Of a DNA stretch of 64,000 nucleotides, positions 20,303 through 31,127 are shown piece after piece; the stretch's first letter is position 1; each line of letters starts with the position of its first letter. The notes beneath the pieces were generated by a model that worked only from the letters and a program-made list of their open reading frames with translations, did no database searches and was not told the DNA's origin. Both the position numbers and the translations under genes were made by a program. The stretch is from Candidatus Desulfobacillus denitrificans (GTDB taxonomy: Bacteria; Pseudomonadota; Gammaproteobacteria; Burkholderiales; Rhodocyclaceae): positions 620,001-684,000 of the forward strand of contig AP021857.1 in the NCBI GenBank assembly GCA_017347485.1, in the 5' to 3' direction.

Positions 20303-21642
20303 AAGCCCGTATCGTCAAACTGAAAAGCCTGAAGGAATATTCCTTGCGCGACCTGCTGACGGTCGGCCTGCCGGCGTTGCTGCTGCTGGCCGGCGGCTTC
20401 TGGCTCGCGGCGCAATTCATCAAGCCGGCACCGCCGAAATATCTCTACCTGTCTTCGGGCGCCCCGGGCGGCTCCTACGAGGTATACGCCGAGCGCTACC
20501 GCCAGGTGCTCGCGAAGAACGGCGTCGAACTGCGGGATCGGCCCTCCGCCGGTGCTATGGAGAACCTGAAACGGCTGCTCGACGAGAACGACGATACCGA
20601 GGTCGCCCTCGTGCAGAGCGGCATCGCCAACGGCGCCAACATCGGCACGCTTTACTCGCTCGGCTTCCTGTATTACGAGCCGCTCTGGGTGTTCTACCGC
20701 GGCGGGCAAGGCCTGGATCGCCTGACCCAGCTCAGGGGCCGGCGCCTTGCCGTCGGCGCCGAGGGCAGCGGCACGCGCAAGCTGGCGCTGCAGCTGCTCG
20801 AGGCGAGCGGCGTCAATGCCCAGAACGCCGCGCTGCTGCCGCTTGGCGGCCTGTCCGCCGTGGAGGCCCTGCGGACGCACAAGGCGGACGCTGTCTTCCT
20901 CGTCGGGGCCGAACGTTCGGCAGCGGTGTGGACGCTGTTGTACACGCCGGGCGTGCGCCTGATGAGCCTGACCCATGCCGACGCCTATACGCGGCTGTTC
21001 CCCTATCTGACCCGCCTGACGCTGCCGCAGGGGGCGATCGACATGGCACGCAACGTGCCGAACCACGACGTGTCGCTGGTTTCGCCGATGGCCATGCTGG
21101 CGGCGCACGAGTCGTTGCACCCGGCGCTGCTGCAGCTGCTGATCCAGGCGGCGCAAGAGGTGCACGGCGAGGCCGGCATCTTCCAGCGGCCGGGCGAGTT
21201 TCCCCGGGCCGGCCAGGCCGACTTTCCCATGTCGCCCGATGCCGAGCGCTTCTACAAGTCCGGCAAGCCCTTTCTGCAGCGCTACCTGCCGTTCTGGGCC
21301 GCCAACCTGATCGACCGCATGGTGGTGATGCTGGTGCCGGTGTTCGCCCTGCTGCTGCCAATCCTCAAGTTCGCGCCGGCGCTCTACATCTGGCGGGTGC
21401 GCTCGCGCATCTACCGGCGTTACGGCGAGCTGAAGTTCATCGAGGCGGAACTGGAAGCCGATCCGGCGCGCCACACCCGCGCCGAATGGCTGGCGCGGCT
21501 GGACCGTATCGAGGAGGACGTGCAGCACGTGGCCACGCCGCTGGCCTTTACCGACATGCTGTACACGCTGCGCGCGCACCTCGATCTGGTGCGCGCGACC
21601 ATCCTGCGGCGGACGTCCGAAATGAAGGCTAAAGAGACCTGA
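20299..21642 (+). CDS. TAXI-family solute-binding protein with membrane anchors
   Basis: A 447-residue protein. An N-terminal membrane segment (about residues 18-38) is followed by a TAXI/TRAP receptor domain ([18 protein letters not shown], then [17 protein letters not shown], then [14 protein letters not shown]). A second membrane segment near residues 335-360 leads to a charged cytoplasmic tail predicted to be helical. Typical TAXI receptors are free in the periplasm and work with TRAP membrane subunits; no TRAP membrane gene is present here. Translational coupling to kup suggests a joint role, perhaps sensing or regulating the transporter (inference). Its 3' end overlaps the convergent gene by 14 bases. 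Confidence 0.82.
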   Translation: MKARIVKLKSLKEYSLRDLLTVGLPALLLLAGGFWLAAQFIKPAPPKYLYLSSGAPGGSYEVYAERYRQVLAKNGVELRDRPSAGAMENLKRLLDENDDTEVALVQSGIANGANIGTLYSLGFLYYEPLWVFYRGGQGLDRLTQLRGRRLAVGAEGSGTRKLALQLLEASGVNAQNAALLPLGGLSAVEALRTHKADAVFLVGAERSAAVWTLLYTPGVRLMSLTHADAYTRLFPYLTRLTLPQGAIDMARNVPNHDVSLVSPMAMLAAHESLHPALLQLLIQAAQEVHGEAGIFQRPGEFPRAGQADFPMSPDAERFYKSGKPFLQRYLPFWAANLIDRMVVMLVPVFALLLPILKFAPALYIWRVRSRIYRRYGELKFIEAELEADPARHTRAEWLARLDRIEEDVQHVATPLAFTDMLYTLRAHLDLVRATILRRTSEMKAKET

Positions 21643-22113
21643 TCTTCGCCAGCAGGGCGCTGGTCGAGCGTTCGTGGCGGAAGGGAATGGAGACGACCCG
21701 GCCGCCGCCCGTCAGCACCAGGTCGGCGCCGACGATGCGCTCGATCGGCCAGTCGCCGCCCTTCACCAGCACCTCGGGCCGCACGGCGCGGATGAGTTCA
21801 AAAGGGGTGTCCTCGTCGAACCAGGTCACCAGGGAGATGCTTTCCAGCGCCGCCAGCACGGCCATGCGGTCTTCCAGGCCGTTCAGCGGCCGCTCATCGC
21901 CCTTGCCGAGGCGGCGCACCGAGGCGTCGGAATTCACCGCGACGAGGAGGCTGGCACCCAGCGCGCGCGCCTGGGCGAGATAGGTGGTGTGGCCGCGATG
22001 CAGGATGTCGAAGCAGCCGTTGGTGAACACCAGCGGGCGGGGCAGGGCGGCCAGCCGCTCGGCGAGCCCGGCCGGCGGGCAGAGCTTGGCCTCGAAGGCA
22101 GGTGCGGCGCAGG

Positions 22114-22117
<4 letters not shown>
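21629..22117 (-). CDS. rfaE2: D-glycero-beta-D-manno-heptose 1-phosphate adenylyltransferase (RfaE domain II)
   Basis: A 162-residue nucleotidyltransferase. The signature [20 protein letters not shown] contains the HxGH-type nucleotide site, and [13 protein letters not shown] plus VLVKGGDW are diagnostic of the HldE C-terminal domain. It adds AMP to heptose 1-phosphate in ADP-heptose synthesis for lipopolysaccharide core. The kinase half is separate, as in other betaproteobacteria, and is not in this window. GTG 22117 overlaps the dolP stop (GTGA). Confidence 0.93.
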
Positions 22118-23753
<1,636 letters not shown>

Positions 23754-23773
<20 letters not shown>

Positions 23774-24089
23774 TGCGGATCCAGTCGATGTTCGTGCCGT
23801 CGAGCAGCACGGCGTCGAAGCGGCAGGCCGGCAGCGGCTTGCCGGCGAGGTAGTGGTTGGCGGCCAGCGTAATGCGCCGCTGCTTGGCCGGCGTGATGCT
23901 GGCGGCGGCGCCGCCGAAATCGCGGTTCGTGCGCAGGCGCACCTCGACGAAGACCAGGGTGGCGCCGTCGCGGCAGACGAGGTCGATCTCGCCGCCGCGG
24001 CAGCGGTAGTTGCGCGCCAGGATCTTCAGGCCGTGCCGCGCCAGGTATTGCGCCGCCTGCTCTTCCGCGAGGACGCCGTCGTTGGTCAT
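23754..24089 (-). CDS. yraN: YraN-family (UPF0102) nuclease-fold protein
   Basis: A 111-residue protein with the family pattern AEEQAAQYLARHGLKILARNYRCRGGEIDLVCRDGATLVFVEVRLR. The E-I-D-L and V-E-V-R segments match the PDDEXK-type active-site layout of the Holliday-junction resolvase superfamily, although activity is unproven for most members. It is divergent from rsmI, the standard arrangement in proteobacteria, and heads the run yraN-HIRAN-diaA-dolP-rfaE2. Confidence 0.92.
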
Positions 24090-24151
24090 GGCTTGCGCCC
24101 CGGCGCGCGCCGCCCGACAATGCGGGCAGTCGAACCAATCAGGGCAGTGCG

Positions 24152-25018
24152 ATGAGGCATAAGGGGGCGGGCGCCGGGCTCAAGACAGCGGCATTATATG
24201 TGGTGGCCACGCCGCTGGGAAATCTCGGCGACATCGGTGCGCGGGCGCTGGAGGTGCTGCGCGGCGCCGACGCCATCGCCTGCGAGGACACGCGCCACAC
24301 GCGCCGGCTGCTCGACCACTTCGGCATCCGCGCCGAGACCTTTTCGCTTCACGAGCACAACGAGGCGGCGACCGCCGAGAAGCTGATCCGCCTGCTGCGC
24401 GAGGGGCGCACGCTGGCGCTGGTGTCGGACGCCGGCACGCCGGCGGTCTCCGATCCCGGCGCGCGCGCCGTGGCGGCGATGCGCGCGGCCGGTTTCGATG
24501 TCATCCCCGTGCCGGGTCCGAACGCCGCCATCGCAGCGCTGTCCGCCTCCGGCCTCACCGATCCGCATTTCCTCTTCTACGGCTTCCTGCCGGCGAAGGA
24601 GATGGCGCGGCGCAAGGCCCTCGCCGAACTGAAGCCGCTGCCCTGCGCGCTGGTCTTCTACGAGGCGCCGCACCGCATCGAGGAAACCGTCGCCGACCTG
24701 GTGGCAGTGCTGGGGCCGGGCCGCACCCTGGTCATCGCGCGCGAGCTGACCAAGCTGTTCGAGTCCATCGCCAGCCTGCCGCTGGCGGAGGCGCCGGCCT
24801 GGCTGGCGGCGGACGCGGACCGACGCCGCGGCGAGTTCGTGCTGGCCGTCTCGGCGCCGCCGCCCGCCGAGGGCGTGCCGGCCGAGGCGGCGCGCATGCT
24901 CGACGCGCTGCTCGCCGAACTGCCGCTCAAGCAGGCGGTGAAGCTGGCGGCGGAGATCAGCGGCGCGTCGAAGAACGCGCTCTACGACCTCGCCCTGGAA
25001 AAAAGGCGCGCCGACTGA
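24152..25018 (+). CDS. rsmI: 16S rRNA 2'-O-ribose C1402 methyltransferase RsmI
   Basis: A 288-residue tetrapyrrole-methylase-fold enzyme that methylates the ribose of C1402 in 16S rRNA with S-adenosylmethionine. Family motifs: [14 protein letters not shown] near residue 16, [17 protein letters not shown] near 45, [15 protein letters not shown] near 90, [17 protein letters not shown] near 115 and [13 protein letters not shown] near 165. The ATG at 24152 adds ten residues ahead of the conserved start, within the normal range. It is divergent from yraN. Confidence 0.95.
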   Translation: MRHKGAGAGLKTAALYVVATPLGNLGDIGARALEVLRGADAIACEDTRHTRRLLDHFGIRAETFSLHEHNEAATAEKLIRLLREGRTLALVSDAGTPAVSDPGARAVAAMRAAGFDVIPVPGPNAAIAALSASGLTDPHFLFYGFLPAKEMARRKALAELKPLPCALVFYEAPHRIEETVADLVAVLGPGRTLVIARELTKLFESIASLPLAEAPAWLAADADRRRGEFVLAVSAPPPAEGVPAEAARMLDALLAELPLKQAVKLAAEISGASKNALYDLALEKRRAD

Positions 25019-25024
25019 GGTGCG

Positions 25025-25030
25025 TATAAT
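25025..25030 (+). promoter_or_regulatory. Consensus -10 box directly before pyrC
   Basis: TATAAT at 25025-25030 ends seven bases before the pyrC ATG. A start of transcription at the usual distance (25036-25038) would fall at or next to the initiation codon, giving a leaderless or nearly leaderless mRNA. No clear -35 box is present. Confidence 0.45.
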
Positions 25031-25037
25031 TCGCGAC

Positions 25038-26072
25038 ATGCAAACGCTGACCCTCACCCGCCCCGACGACTGGCACCTGCACCTGCGCGACGGCGCCGCG
25101 CTGGCCGCGGTGGTGCCGCACACGGTGCGGCAGTTCGCCCGCGCCATCGTCATGCCCAACCTGAAGCCGCCGGTGACGACGGCCGCGCAGGCCGCCGCCT
25201 ACCGTAGCCGCATCCTCGCCGCCGTGCCGCCGGGACTGACTTTCCATCCGCTGATGACGCTGTACCTGACGGACAACACGCCGGCGGCGGAGATCGACCG
25301 CGCCGAGGCTTGCGGCTTCGTGCATGCCGTCAAGTACTATCCCGCCGGCGCCACCACCCATTCCGATGCCGGCGTCACCGCCGTCGAGAACTGCTTCGCC
25401 ACGCTGGCGCGCATGGAGGAGCTCGGCCTGCCGCTGCTGGTGCATGGCGAGGTGACCGACGCCGACGTCGACATCTTCGACCGCGAGCGCGTCTTCGTCG
25501 AACGCGTGCTGGCGCCGCTGCTGCAGCGCTTCCCGCGCCTGCGCCTGGTGCTCGAGCACATCACCACGCTGGAGGGCGTGCAGTTCGTCGAGTCGATGGG
25601 GCCGAACGTCGCCGGCACCCTGACGGCGCACCACCTGCTGATGAACCGCAACGCGCTGCTGGCCGGCGGCGTGCGGCCGCACCACTACTGCCTGCCGGTA
25701 TTGAAGCGCGAGACGCACCGCCGCGCGCTCGTCAAGGCCGCCGTTTCCGGCAATCCGAAATTTTTCCTCGGCACCGACTCGGCGCCGCACGCGCGCCGCA
25801 CCAAGGAGACGGCCTGCGGCTGCGCCGGCTGCTACACGGCGCTCAATGCGATGGAACTGTACGCCGAAGCCTTCGAGGCGGCCGGCGCGCTCGACCGGCT
25901 GGAAGCTTTCGCCGGCTTCCACGGCGCCGACTTCTACGGCCTGCCGCGCAACACGGCAACCATCACGCTGGAAAAGGTCGAGTGGCGGGTGCCGGACAGC
26001 CTGCCCTTCGGCGACGACGTGCTGGTGCCGCTGCGCGCCGGCGAACCACTGAACTGGAGGGTGCGGGCATGA
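25038..26072 (+). CDS. pyrC: Dihydroorotase, class II (PyrC)
   Basis: A 344-residue zinc enzyme of pyrimidine synthesis that interconverts carbamoyl-aspartate and dihydroorotate. Metal ligands are visible in [10 protein letters not shown] (H13, H15), the carbamylated lysine K99 in [15 protein letters not shown] and LEHITT, and the aspartate in [11 protein letters not shown] 25038 gives the standard N terminus. It overlaps a small lipoprotein gene by four bases (ATGA). Confidence 0.96.
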   Translation: MQTLTLTRPDDWHLHLRDGAALAAVVPHTVRQFARAIVMPNLKPPVTTAAQAAAYRSRILAAVPPGLTFHPLMTLYLTDNTPAAEIDRAEACGFVHAVKYYPAGATTHSDAGVTAVENCFATLARMEELGLPLLVHGEVTDADVDIFDRERVFVERVLAPLLQRFPRLRLVLEHITTLEGVQFVESMGPNVAGTLTAHHLLMNRNALLAGGVRPHHYCLPVLKRETHRRALVKAAVSGNPKFFLGTDSAPHARRTKETACGCAGCYTALNAMELYAEAFEAAGALDRLEAFAGFHGADFYGLPRNTATITLEKVEWRVPDSLPFGDDVLVPLRAGEPLNWRVRA

Positions 26073-26533
26073 AGTCGTCGATCCTGGCGCTGCCGCTGCT
26101 GCTGGCCGGCTGCATGAACGAGAGCGCCACCTACTACCTGGACGGCCGGGAGCAAAGCCTGACGCTGCAGGCGAAGCAACCCTGGTTCTGGGACCAGAGG
26201 GTGGATCTGGAAGTGGTGCTGTCGCGCCTGCCGGACTGCCAGCGCCGCAGCCGGCTCGATGGCGCCATGCCCGCCGAGATCGCGCTCGAGGTGCTCCGTC
26301 CCGAGGCGGGCGAATTCGCCGAGCCGATCCTGATCCTCCGGCAGGGCGGCCGCCACTACGCGCTCGGCCTTGCCAACTGCGAGTTGCAGGCCTTCGCGGC
26401 GGCGCCGCAGAAACCGGGCGCGCTGCTGGGCGCATTCCGCATGGAAGGCCGGCAGCTCAAGTTCAACGCGGCGGCCGCGCCCAAGCCGCCGCCCGCGCCC
26501 GCCGTCGCTACGCCGGCGGCCGCGCCGCAGTAG
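26069..26533 (+). CDS. Small uncharacterised lipoprotein
   Basis: A 154-residue protein with a lipoprotein signal ([15 protein letters not shown]) and a mature part of about 110 residues ([20 protein letters not shown], then [19 protein letters not shown]), ending in an Ala/Pro-rich tail from about residue 133. It overlaps pyrC by four bases and the convergent MFS gene by 26 bases. I do not recognise a family with a known role. Confidence 0.8.
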   Translation: MKSSILALPLLLAGCMNESATYYLDGREQSLTLQAKQPWFWDQRVDLEVVLSRLPDCQRRSRLDGAMPAEIALEVLRPEAGEFAEPILILRQGGRHYALGLANCELQAFAAAPQKPGALLGAFRMEGRQLKFNAAAAPKPPPAPAVATPAAAPQ

Positions 26534-27842
26534 CGCGTTCCTCGCGGTCCGAGCGCAGCGCGGCGCGCCGGCCGCGCTTGACATCGATGCCCGTGAGCAG
26601 CAGCAGCCCGACGATGAAGTAGCTCCCCGTGATGAGGATGGCCTGGCGGTGGTTGCCGCCGGAGAGCCAGTTGGCGAGGCCGTAGGTGAGCGGGCCGAAG
26701 ATCGAGGCGAGCTTGACGGCGAAGCCCCACAGGCCGAAGAACTCCGCCAGCCGCGACGGCGGCGCCAGATAGCCGACCATGGCGCGGCCGGCCGACTGCG
26801 AGGCGCCCATGCACAGGCCGGCGACGTTGGCCGCCACCCAGAACAGCGCCGCGCCTTCGGCCAGCCAGGCCAGCACGATCATCACGATCCAGCCGCACAG
26901 GGTGGCGGCGATGGCGCGCACGTGGCCGATGCGATCCTGCACGTAGCCGAAGCCGAAGGCGCCGCAAGCCGCCGTCAGGTTCACCACCAGGATCAGCACC
27001 AGCGTGTCGTGGGTGGTAAACTTCATCGCCTCTTGCGCGTAGATCGCTGCCAGCGTGATCACCGCAGCGATGCCGGCCTGGTAGAACAGCGTGCAGACGA
27101 GAAAGCGCGAGAGGTCGCGGAAGCGCCGCGCATGATGCAGCGTCGCCGCCAGGCGCGACCAGGCGGTGCGGACAATGCCATCGGCCGGGGTTTGCGGCAC
27201 GGCGCGTTCGCGGAGAAACAGGAAAGTCGGCAGGCTGGCGACGGCGAAAAGGGCCGCGGTGATGAGCATGGTCTCCGGCACCGCCTGCGCGGTGTCGCGC
27301 CCCGCCGCTTTCGCCTGCGACAGCCAGGCCAGGCAGAGGCCGAGCGAGAGCAGGCCGCCGAGGTAGCCCAGGCTCCAGCCCCAGCCCGAGACGCGCCCCA
27401 TGGCGCGGCTTTGCGCCAGTTCGGGCAGGAAGGCGGCGATCAGGTTCTCGCCGGTGCCGAAGAAATAGTTCGAGGCGATGACGCAGGCGACGGCGACGGC
27501 GAGCGTGCCGGGCCCGGTGAAGTAGAGCGCGGCGGTGAAGAATACGCAGCCGACGGTCGTGAAGGCGAGCAGGCGCTTCTTGGCGGCGCGCGCGTCGGCC
27601 CAGGCGCCGACCAGCGGGGCGGTCAGCACGATCATCGCGTAGGAGACGGCCAGCGTCGCCGTCCACGCCAGCGTCGCCCACGGCGCACGCTGCGCGACGA
27701 CGGCGACGAAGTAGGCATTGAAGACGGCGGTGATCACCACCGTCGTGTAGCCCGAGTTGGCGAAGTCGTACATCGCCCAGGCCCAGGCTTCGCGCGGCCT
27801 CACATCCTCGATCAGCGTGCGGGAGCGTTTCTCTTCGGCCAT
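26508..27842 (-). CDS. Atg22-like MFS transporter
   Basis: A 444-residue, about 12-helix carrier. The N terminus PREAWAWAMYDFANSGYTTVVITAVFNAYFV and the FGTGENLIAAFLPELAQSRAMGRVSGWGWSLGYLGGL block match the vacuole-effluxer (Atg22/UMF1) branch of the major facilitator superfamily. Substrates of bacterial members are mostly unknown. Its start is only 20 bases from the divergent DUF3025 gene, so the two probably share a regulatory region. Confidence 0.85.
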   Translation of the reverse strand: MAEEKRSRTLIEDVRPREAWAWAMYDFANSGYTTVVITAVFNAYFVAVVAQRAPWATLAWTATLAVSYAMIVLTAPLVGAWADARAAKKRLLAFTTVGCVFFTAALYFTGPGTLAVAVACVIASNYFFGTGENLIAAFLPELAQSRAMGRVSGWGWSLGYLGGLLSLGLCLAWLSQAKAAGRDTAQAVPETMLITAALFAVASLPTFLFLRERAVPQTPADGIVRTAWSRLAATLHHARRFRDLSRFLVCTLFYQAGIAAVITLAAIYAQEAMKFTTHDTLVLILVVNLTAACGAFGFGYVQDRIGHVRAIAATLCGWIVMIVLAWLAEGAALFWVAANVAGLCMGASQSAGRAMVGYLAPPSRLAEFFGLWGFAVKLASIFGPLTYGLANWLSGGNHRQAILITGSYFIVGLLLLTGIDVKRGRRAALRSDREERATAARPPA

Positions 27843-27862
27843 GGCGGGGACGCGTTGAATCG

Positions 27863-28726
27863 ATGGCGCATTATATGATCCCCATCACCGATCCTGCCGT
27901 GCTCGCCGCGCGGCCGCTGTTCGAGCCGGTCGCCGGCTGGTTGCGTCATTTCCGGGACGGCGCACTGCCCGATGTGGCTGCCCTGAACGCCGCCCTGGCT
28001 TCGATCGCGCCACCGCCGCGCGCGGCAAGCGGCGCGCCGATCCGCTTCGTCCTGCCCGACGCGGGCGATGCCGGCTACGAGGAGCGCGTCCATGCCCGCG
28101 GCGAAGTGGACACCCGTCCCGGCAACTGGCACGACTTCTTCAATGCGCTGGCCTGGTTCGCCTACCCGCGCACGAAACGCATCCTCAACGGGCGTCATCA
28201 TGCCGCCCTGCAAGCGCAAAGCGCCGCCGGCCGCGGCGAACGCGGCGCCGTGCGCGATGCCGTCACGCAGTTCGATGAATGCGGCATCGCCGTCGTTTCG
28301 GCGGATCCGGCGCTGCTCGATCTGTTGCGCGGCCACGAATGGAAGGCGCTGTTCTGGCAGCAGCGCGCGCAACTCGCGCGCGACATGCGCTTTTTCGTCT
28401 TCGGCCATGCCACCTGGGATGCGCTGCGCGCGCCTTTCGTCGGGTTGGCGGCGAAAGCGGTGCTGCTGGAAGTGGAGCCGGCGTGGCTGCTTCGACCGCT
28501 CGGACAGCAGGTCGACGATACCGACAGCCGTTTGGCGCACATTTTCTCGCGCAGCGATGCGTATGCGCGGCCGCGCGACTTCCAGCCGCTGCCGTTGCTC
28601 GGCATTCCCGGTGTGGTGGCGGAGAATGCAGCGGCTGCCTATTACGACGACACGCGCCAGTTCCGTCCGAGGCGCCAAGAAAAAGGCCCCGCCGAAGCGG
28701 GGCCTGAAATGGAAGCGGAGGTTTGA
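27863..28726 (+). CDS. DUF3025 family protein
   Basis: A 287-residue protein with the family's central block RPGNWHDFFNALAWFAYPRTKRILNGRHH and a later FFVFGHATWDALRAPFVGL. No signal peptide or membrane segment. Function unknown. ATG 27863 is the first start; the methionine four codons on (27875) is an alternative. The last codons encode a palindrome (28685-28704) that looks like a minus-strand terminator. Confidence 0.85.
   Translation: MAHYMIPITDPAVLAARPLFEPVAGWLRHFRDGALPDVAALNAALASIAPPPRAASGAPIRFVLPDAGDAGYEERVHARGEVDTRPGNWHDFFNALAWFAYPRTKRILNGRHHAALQAQSAAGRGERGAVRDAVTQFDECGIAVVSADPALLDLLRGHEWKALFWQQRAQLARDMRFFVFGHATWDALRAPFVGLAAKAVLLEVEPAWLLRPLGQQVDDTDSRLAHIFSRSDAYARPRDFQPLPLLGIPGVVAENAAAAYYDDTRQFRPRRQEKGPAEAGPEMEAEV
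28676..28704 (-). terminator. Minus-strand intrinsic terminator inside the DUF3025 3' end
   Basis: GGCCCCGC (28685-28692) and GCGGGGCC (28697-28704) form a perfect eight-base stem with a four-base loop. On the minus strand the stem is followed by TTTTTCTT, the mark of a Rho-independent terminator; the plus strand lacks a T-run. No minus-strand gene precedes it nearby. Confidence 0.65.
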
Positions 28727-28727
28727 G

Positions 28728-28853
28728 ATGGCTACTGCTAAGAAAGCCCGATCCGTTTCCCCCGCTATTTTCGGATGCGGCCGTTGCCAGATCAAGTCAG
28801 ACCGGAAAATATTTTCTAAGGCATTGAAATTTAAAGGGGTCGACGCGATATAA
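28728..28853 (+). CDS. Possible 41-codon ORF before rnpB
   Basis: An ATG at 28728 with a good GGAGG ribosome site seven bases upstream opens a 41-codon basic peptide (MATAKKARSVSPAIFGCGRC at the start, ending KFKGVDAI). Its last third overlaps the rnpB promoter. The composition is more AT-rich than neighbouring genes. It may be a real small protein, a degraded gene start or chance; I do not recognise it. Confidence 0.3.
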   Translation: MATAKKARSVSPAIFGCGRCQIKSDRKIFSKALKFKGVDAI

Positions 28854-28854
28854 T
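28824..28854 (+). promoter_or_regulatory. rnpB promoter
   Basis: TTGAAA at 28824-28829 and a perfect TATAAT at 28849-28854 stand 19 bases apart, slightly wider than the optimum. The -10 box ends six bases before 28861, exactly where the RNase P RNA P1 helix begins. Confidence 0.75.
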
Positions 28855-28860
28855 GTTCAT

Positions 28861-29242
28861 GGAAGTCCGCCAGGCAGCCGCTGTGCGCATCGTGCGCATG
28901 GAGGAAAGTCCGGGCCCCAAAGAGCAGGATGCCGGCTAACGGCCGGGCGCAGCAAGTCGAAAGACCCAAGGCGACGGAAAGTGGCACAGAAATCACACCG
29001 CCGATGGCCCCGCAAGGGGATCAGGCAAGGGTGAAATGGCGGGGTAAGAGCCCACCGCAGACCGTGGCAACACGGCTGGCACGCTAAACCCCATCCGGGG
29101 CAAGGCCAAATAGGGAAGCCATGGCGCTGCTCGCGCCGCTTCCGGGTAGGCTGCTAGAGCGCCGCGGCAACGCGTCGCCCAGAGGAATGGCTGCCGGGCA
29201 GCTTCGGCTGCCGCACAGAACCCGGCTTATCGGCGGACTTCC
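28861..29242 (+). ncRNA. rnpB: RNase P RNA, class A
   Basis: The catalytic RNA that trims tRNA 5' ends. The ends pair in an 11-base P1 helix, GGAAGTCCGCC (28861-28871) with GGCGGACTTCC (29232-29242). Conserved class A landmarks occur in order: GAGGAAAGTCCGGGC near 28901, the loop region with GGCAAGGGTGAAA, AAGAGCCCACCGC near 29046, AAATAGGGAAGCC near 29107 and GAACCCGGCTTAT before the 3' end. Length about 382 nt is normal. No obvious intrinsic terminator follows. Confidence 0.95.
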
Positions 29243-29397
29243 AATCCCCCTCCGGCGCCCCGCCTGCGCATTCTTCATAATCAACTTTCACTTCATGCTG
29301 TATCTTCATTGATTATTAAGGATAATATTTTCAATATTTTGTCTCGATTCGCCTCCTTAAGTCTTTGTTGCGACTGGAAAAAATCGCAATTTTCCGC
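29243..29397. other. AT-rich spacer before mraZ
   Basis: No gene seen. The stretch from about 29275 to 29395 is strikingly AT-rich for this genome, with a direct repeat AATATTTTCAATATTTT at 29326-29342. It sits just upstream of the mraZ promoter and may act as an upstream activating element or a nucleoid-protein site. Confidence 0.4.
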
Positions 29398-29426
29398 TTG
29401 ACCCTGCAATAAAACTCATCTAAAGT
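29398..29426 (+). promoter_or_regulatory. mraZ (dcw cluster) promoter
   Basis: TTGACC (29398-29403) and TAAAGT (29421-29426) are separated by 17 bases. The MraZ-binding repeats begin within the -10 box, so repression by MraZ is directly explained. Confidence 0.65.
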
Positions 29427-29449
29427 GGGAAATAGTGGAAAAAAGTGGG
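29425..29449 (+). promoter_or_regulatory. MraZ operator: three GTGG repeats at ten-base spacing
   Basis: GTGGG at 29425, GTGGA at 29435 and GTGGG at 29445 repeat with exact ten-base spacing, matching the known MraZ recognition pattern of TGGGN repeats separated by five bases. The site lies between the dcw promoter and the mraZ start, the usual place for autoregulation. Confidence 0.85.
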
Positions 29450-29489
29450 AAACGGCAAGCCTGAGTTTCCCGCACAAGGAGGGGGTTGG

Positions 29490-29936
29490 ATGTTCCAGGG
29501 AGCGGCAGCGCTGTATCTCGACGCGAAAGGGCGGCTTGCCGTGCCATCGCGGCATCGCGAGAGTCTTTCTGCCGCGGCCAATGGCACGTTAGTGCTCACT
29601 GCGCATCCCCACCGCTGTCTCCTTATCTATCCCCTGCCGGCCTGGGAGCCCATTCGCGACAAGGTGCTCCAGGCGCCCAGCCTCGAACAGCAATCCGCCC
29701 TGTTGAAACGCCTGCTCGTCGGCTTCGCCCGCGAGGAGGAGATGGACGGCGCCGGCCGCGTGCTCATCGCGCCCGAATTGCGCCAGTACGCCGGCCTGGA
29801 GAAGGAAGTCTGGCTGGTTGGCCAGGGCAACCATTTCGAACTCTGGTCGGAGGCCGGCTGGAAGCAGCAGCAGGAAGCGATCTTCGCGCTGGGCGACAAG
29901 CTGTTGCCGCCGGGACTGGAGGCGCTGACGTTGTGA
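29490..29936 (+). CDS. mraZ: MraZ, transcriptional regulator of the dcw cluster
   Basis: A 148-residue protein with two SpoVT/AbrB-like MraZ repeats: [24 protein letters not shown] and then [24 protein letters not shown]. It forms a ring-shaped multimer that binds the GTGG repeats upstream and controls the division and cell-wall genes that follow. ATG 29490 has a strong AAGGAGGGGG ribosome site and fits the family start. It overlaps rsmH. Confidence 0.95.
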   Translation: MFQGAAALYLDAKGRLAVPSRHRESLSAAANGTLVLTAHPHRCLLIYPLPAWEPIRDKVLQAPSLEQQSALLKRLLVGFAREEEMDGAGRVLIAPELRQYAGLEKEVWLVGQGNHFELWSEAGWKQQQEAIFALGDKLLPPGLEALTL

Positions 29937-30859
29937 GTCAGCCAGTGCAGCACAGAACGGTGCTGCTGGAGGAAGCGGTCGACGCCCTGGCGCTGAAGCC
30001 GGGCGGGACGTACGTGGATGCGACCTTCGGTCGCGGCGGCCACAGCCGGCTGATCCTCCGGCGGCTGAACGAACAGGGGCGGCTGATCGCGCTGGACCGG
30101 GATCCGGCGGCGGTCGCGGCGGGCGGGGAGATCGCCGATGCGCGCCTCAAGGTGATCCATGCCGCCTTCGGCAATCTGGAGGAGGCGCTGCAGGCGGAAG
30201 GTGTGGAACGGGTGGATGGCGTGCTGCTGGACCTGGGCGTGTCCTCGCCGCAGCTGGACGAGGCGGCGCGCGGTTTCAGCTTCCGCCTCGATGCGCCGCT
30301 CGACATGCGCATGGATACGAGCCGCGGCCAGACGGCGGCGGAATGGCTGGCGCAGGCGAGCCAGCGGCAACTCGCGGAGGTGATAAAAAATTATGGCGAA
30401 GAACGGTTTGCTAATGCGGTTGCAAAGGCGATTGTTGCTGCTCGGGCAGGGGGGGCTATCGCAACCACACGACAACTTGCCGAGATCGTGGCATCGGCCG
30501 TCCGCACGCGCGAGCAAGGCCAGCATCCGGCGACGCGCAGCTTTCAGGCTATACGGATTCACGTCAATCAGGAGCTTGCGGAATTGTCGCTAGTGCTGCC
30601 GCAGGCCGTCGCAGCGCTCAGGCCGGGCGGCCGCCTCGCCGTGATCAGCTTCCATTCCCTCGAGGACCGCATCGTCAAGCGCTTCCTGCGCGACGAGGCG
30701 CGCCCGCCGCAATTGCCGGCGCGCCTGCCGCTGCGCGCCGCCGACCTGCCGCCGCCGCGGCTGAAGCTGGTCGGCAAGCCCGTTACCCCCTCGGCGGCGG
30801 AAATCGCCGCCAACCCGCGCGCCCGCAGCGCGGTCCTGCGCGTGGCGGAAAGGATGTGA
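29933..30859 (+). CDS. rsmH: 16S rRNA N4-methylcytidine-1402 methyltransferase RsmH
   Basis: A 308-residue SAM-dependent enzyme that modifies C1402 of 16S rRNA, the same nucleotide whose ribose is methylated by RsmI (24152). Blocks: [59 protein letters not shown], and [18 protein letters not shown] 29933 overlaps the mraZ stop and gives the normal N terminus. Confidence 0.96.
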   Translation: MSQPVQHRTVLLEEAVDALALKPGGTYVDATFGRGGHSRLILRRLNEQGRLIALDRDPAAVAAGGEIADARLKVIHAAFGNLEEALQAEGVERVDGVLLDLGVSSPQLDEAARGFSFRLDAPLDMRMDTSRGQTAAEWLAQASQRQLAEVIKNYGEERFANAVAKAIVAARAGGAIATTRQLAEIVASAVRTREQGQHPATRSFQAIRIHVNQELAELSLVLPQAVAALRPGGRLAVISFHSLEDRIVKRFLRDEARPPQLPARLPLRAADLPPPRLKLVGKPVTPSAAEIAANPRARSAVLRVAERM

Positions 30860-30863
30860 TGCC

Positions 30864-31127
30864 GTGCTGCGCGTGAACCTCCTCCTCCTCGCGGTCGTCC
30901 TGGCCAGTGCGCTGGGGGCGGTGGCCGCGCAGCACAAGGCGAGGAAACTGGTGACCGAGATGGAGCGCGAGCTGGAGCGCATGCGCAGCCTTGAGGTGGA
31001 GTGGGGCCAACTGCAGCTCGAGCAGAGCACCTGGGCTTCCCACGCGCGCATCGAGAAGGTCGCCCGCGAGCGGCTGCACATGAAGCCGCCGGCGGCGGGC
31101 CAGGTGATGGCGGTGGAGGCCAAGTGA
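30864..31127 (+). CDS. ftsL: Cell division protein FtsL
   Basis: An 87-residue bitopic protein: a short N terminus, one membrane helix (about residues 3-22) and a periplasmic coiled coil (KARKLVTEMERELERMRSLEVEW) ending in the KVARERLHM motif. FtsL joins FtsB and FtsQ in the divisome. It starts at GTG 30864 and overlaps ftsI by four bases. Confidence 0.9.
   Translation: MLRVNLLLLAVVLASALGAVAAQHKARKLVTEMERELERMRSLEVEWGQLQLEQSTWASHARIEKVARERLHMKPPAAGQVMAVEAK

Noticed and set aside
26508..26533. Overlap of the lipoprotein and MFS genes as evidence of a broken gene
   Set aside because: The two genes are convergent and a 26-base overlap of 3' ends is compatible with both being intact.
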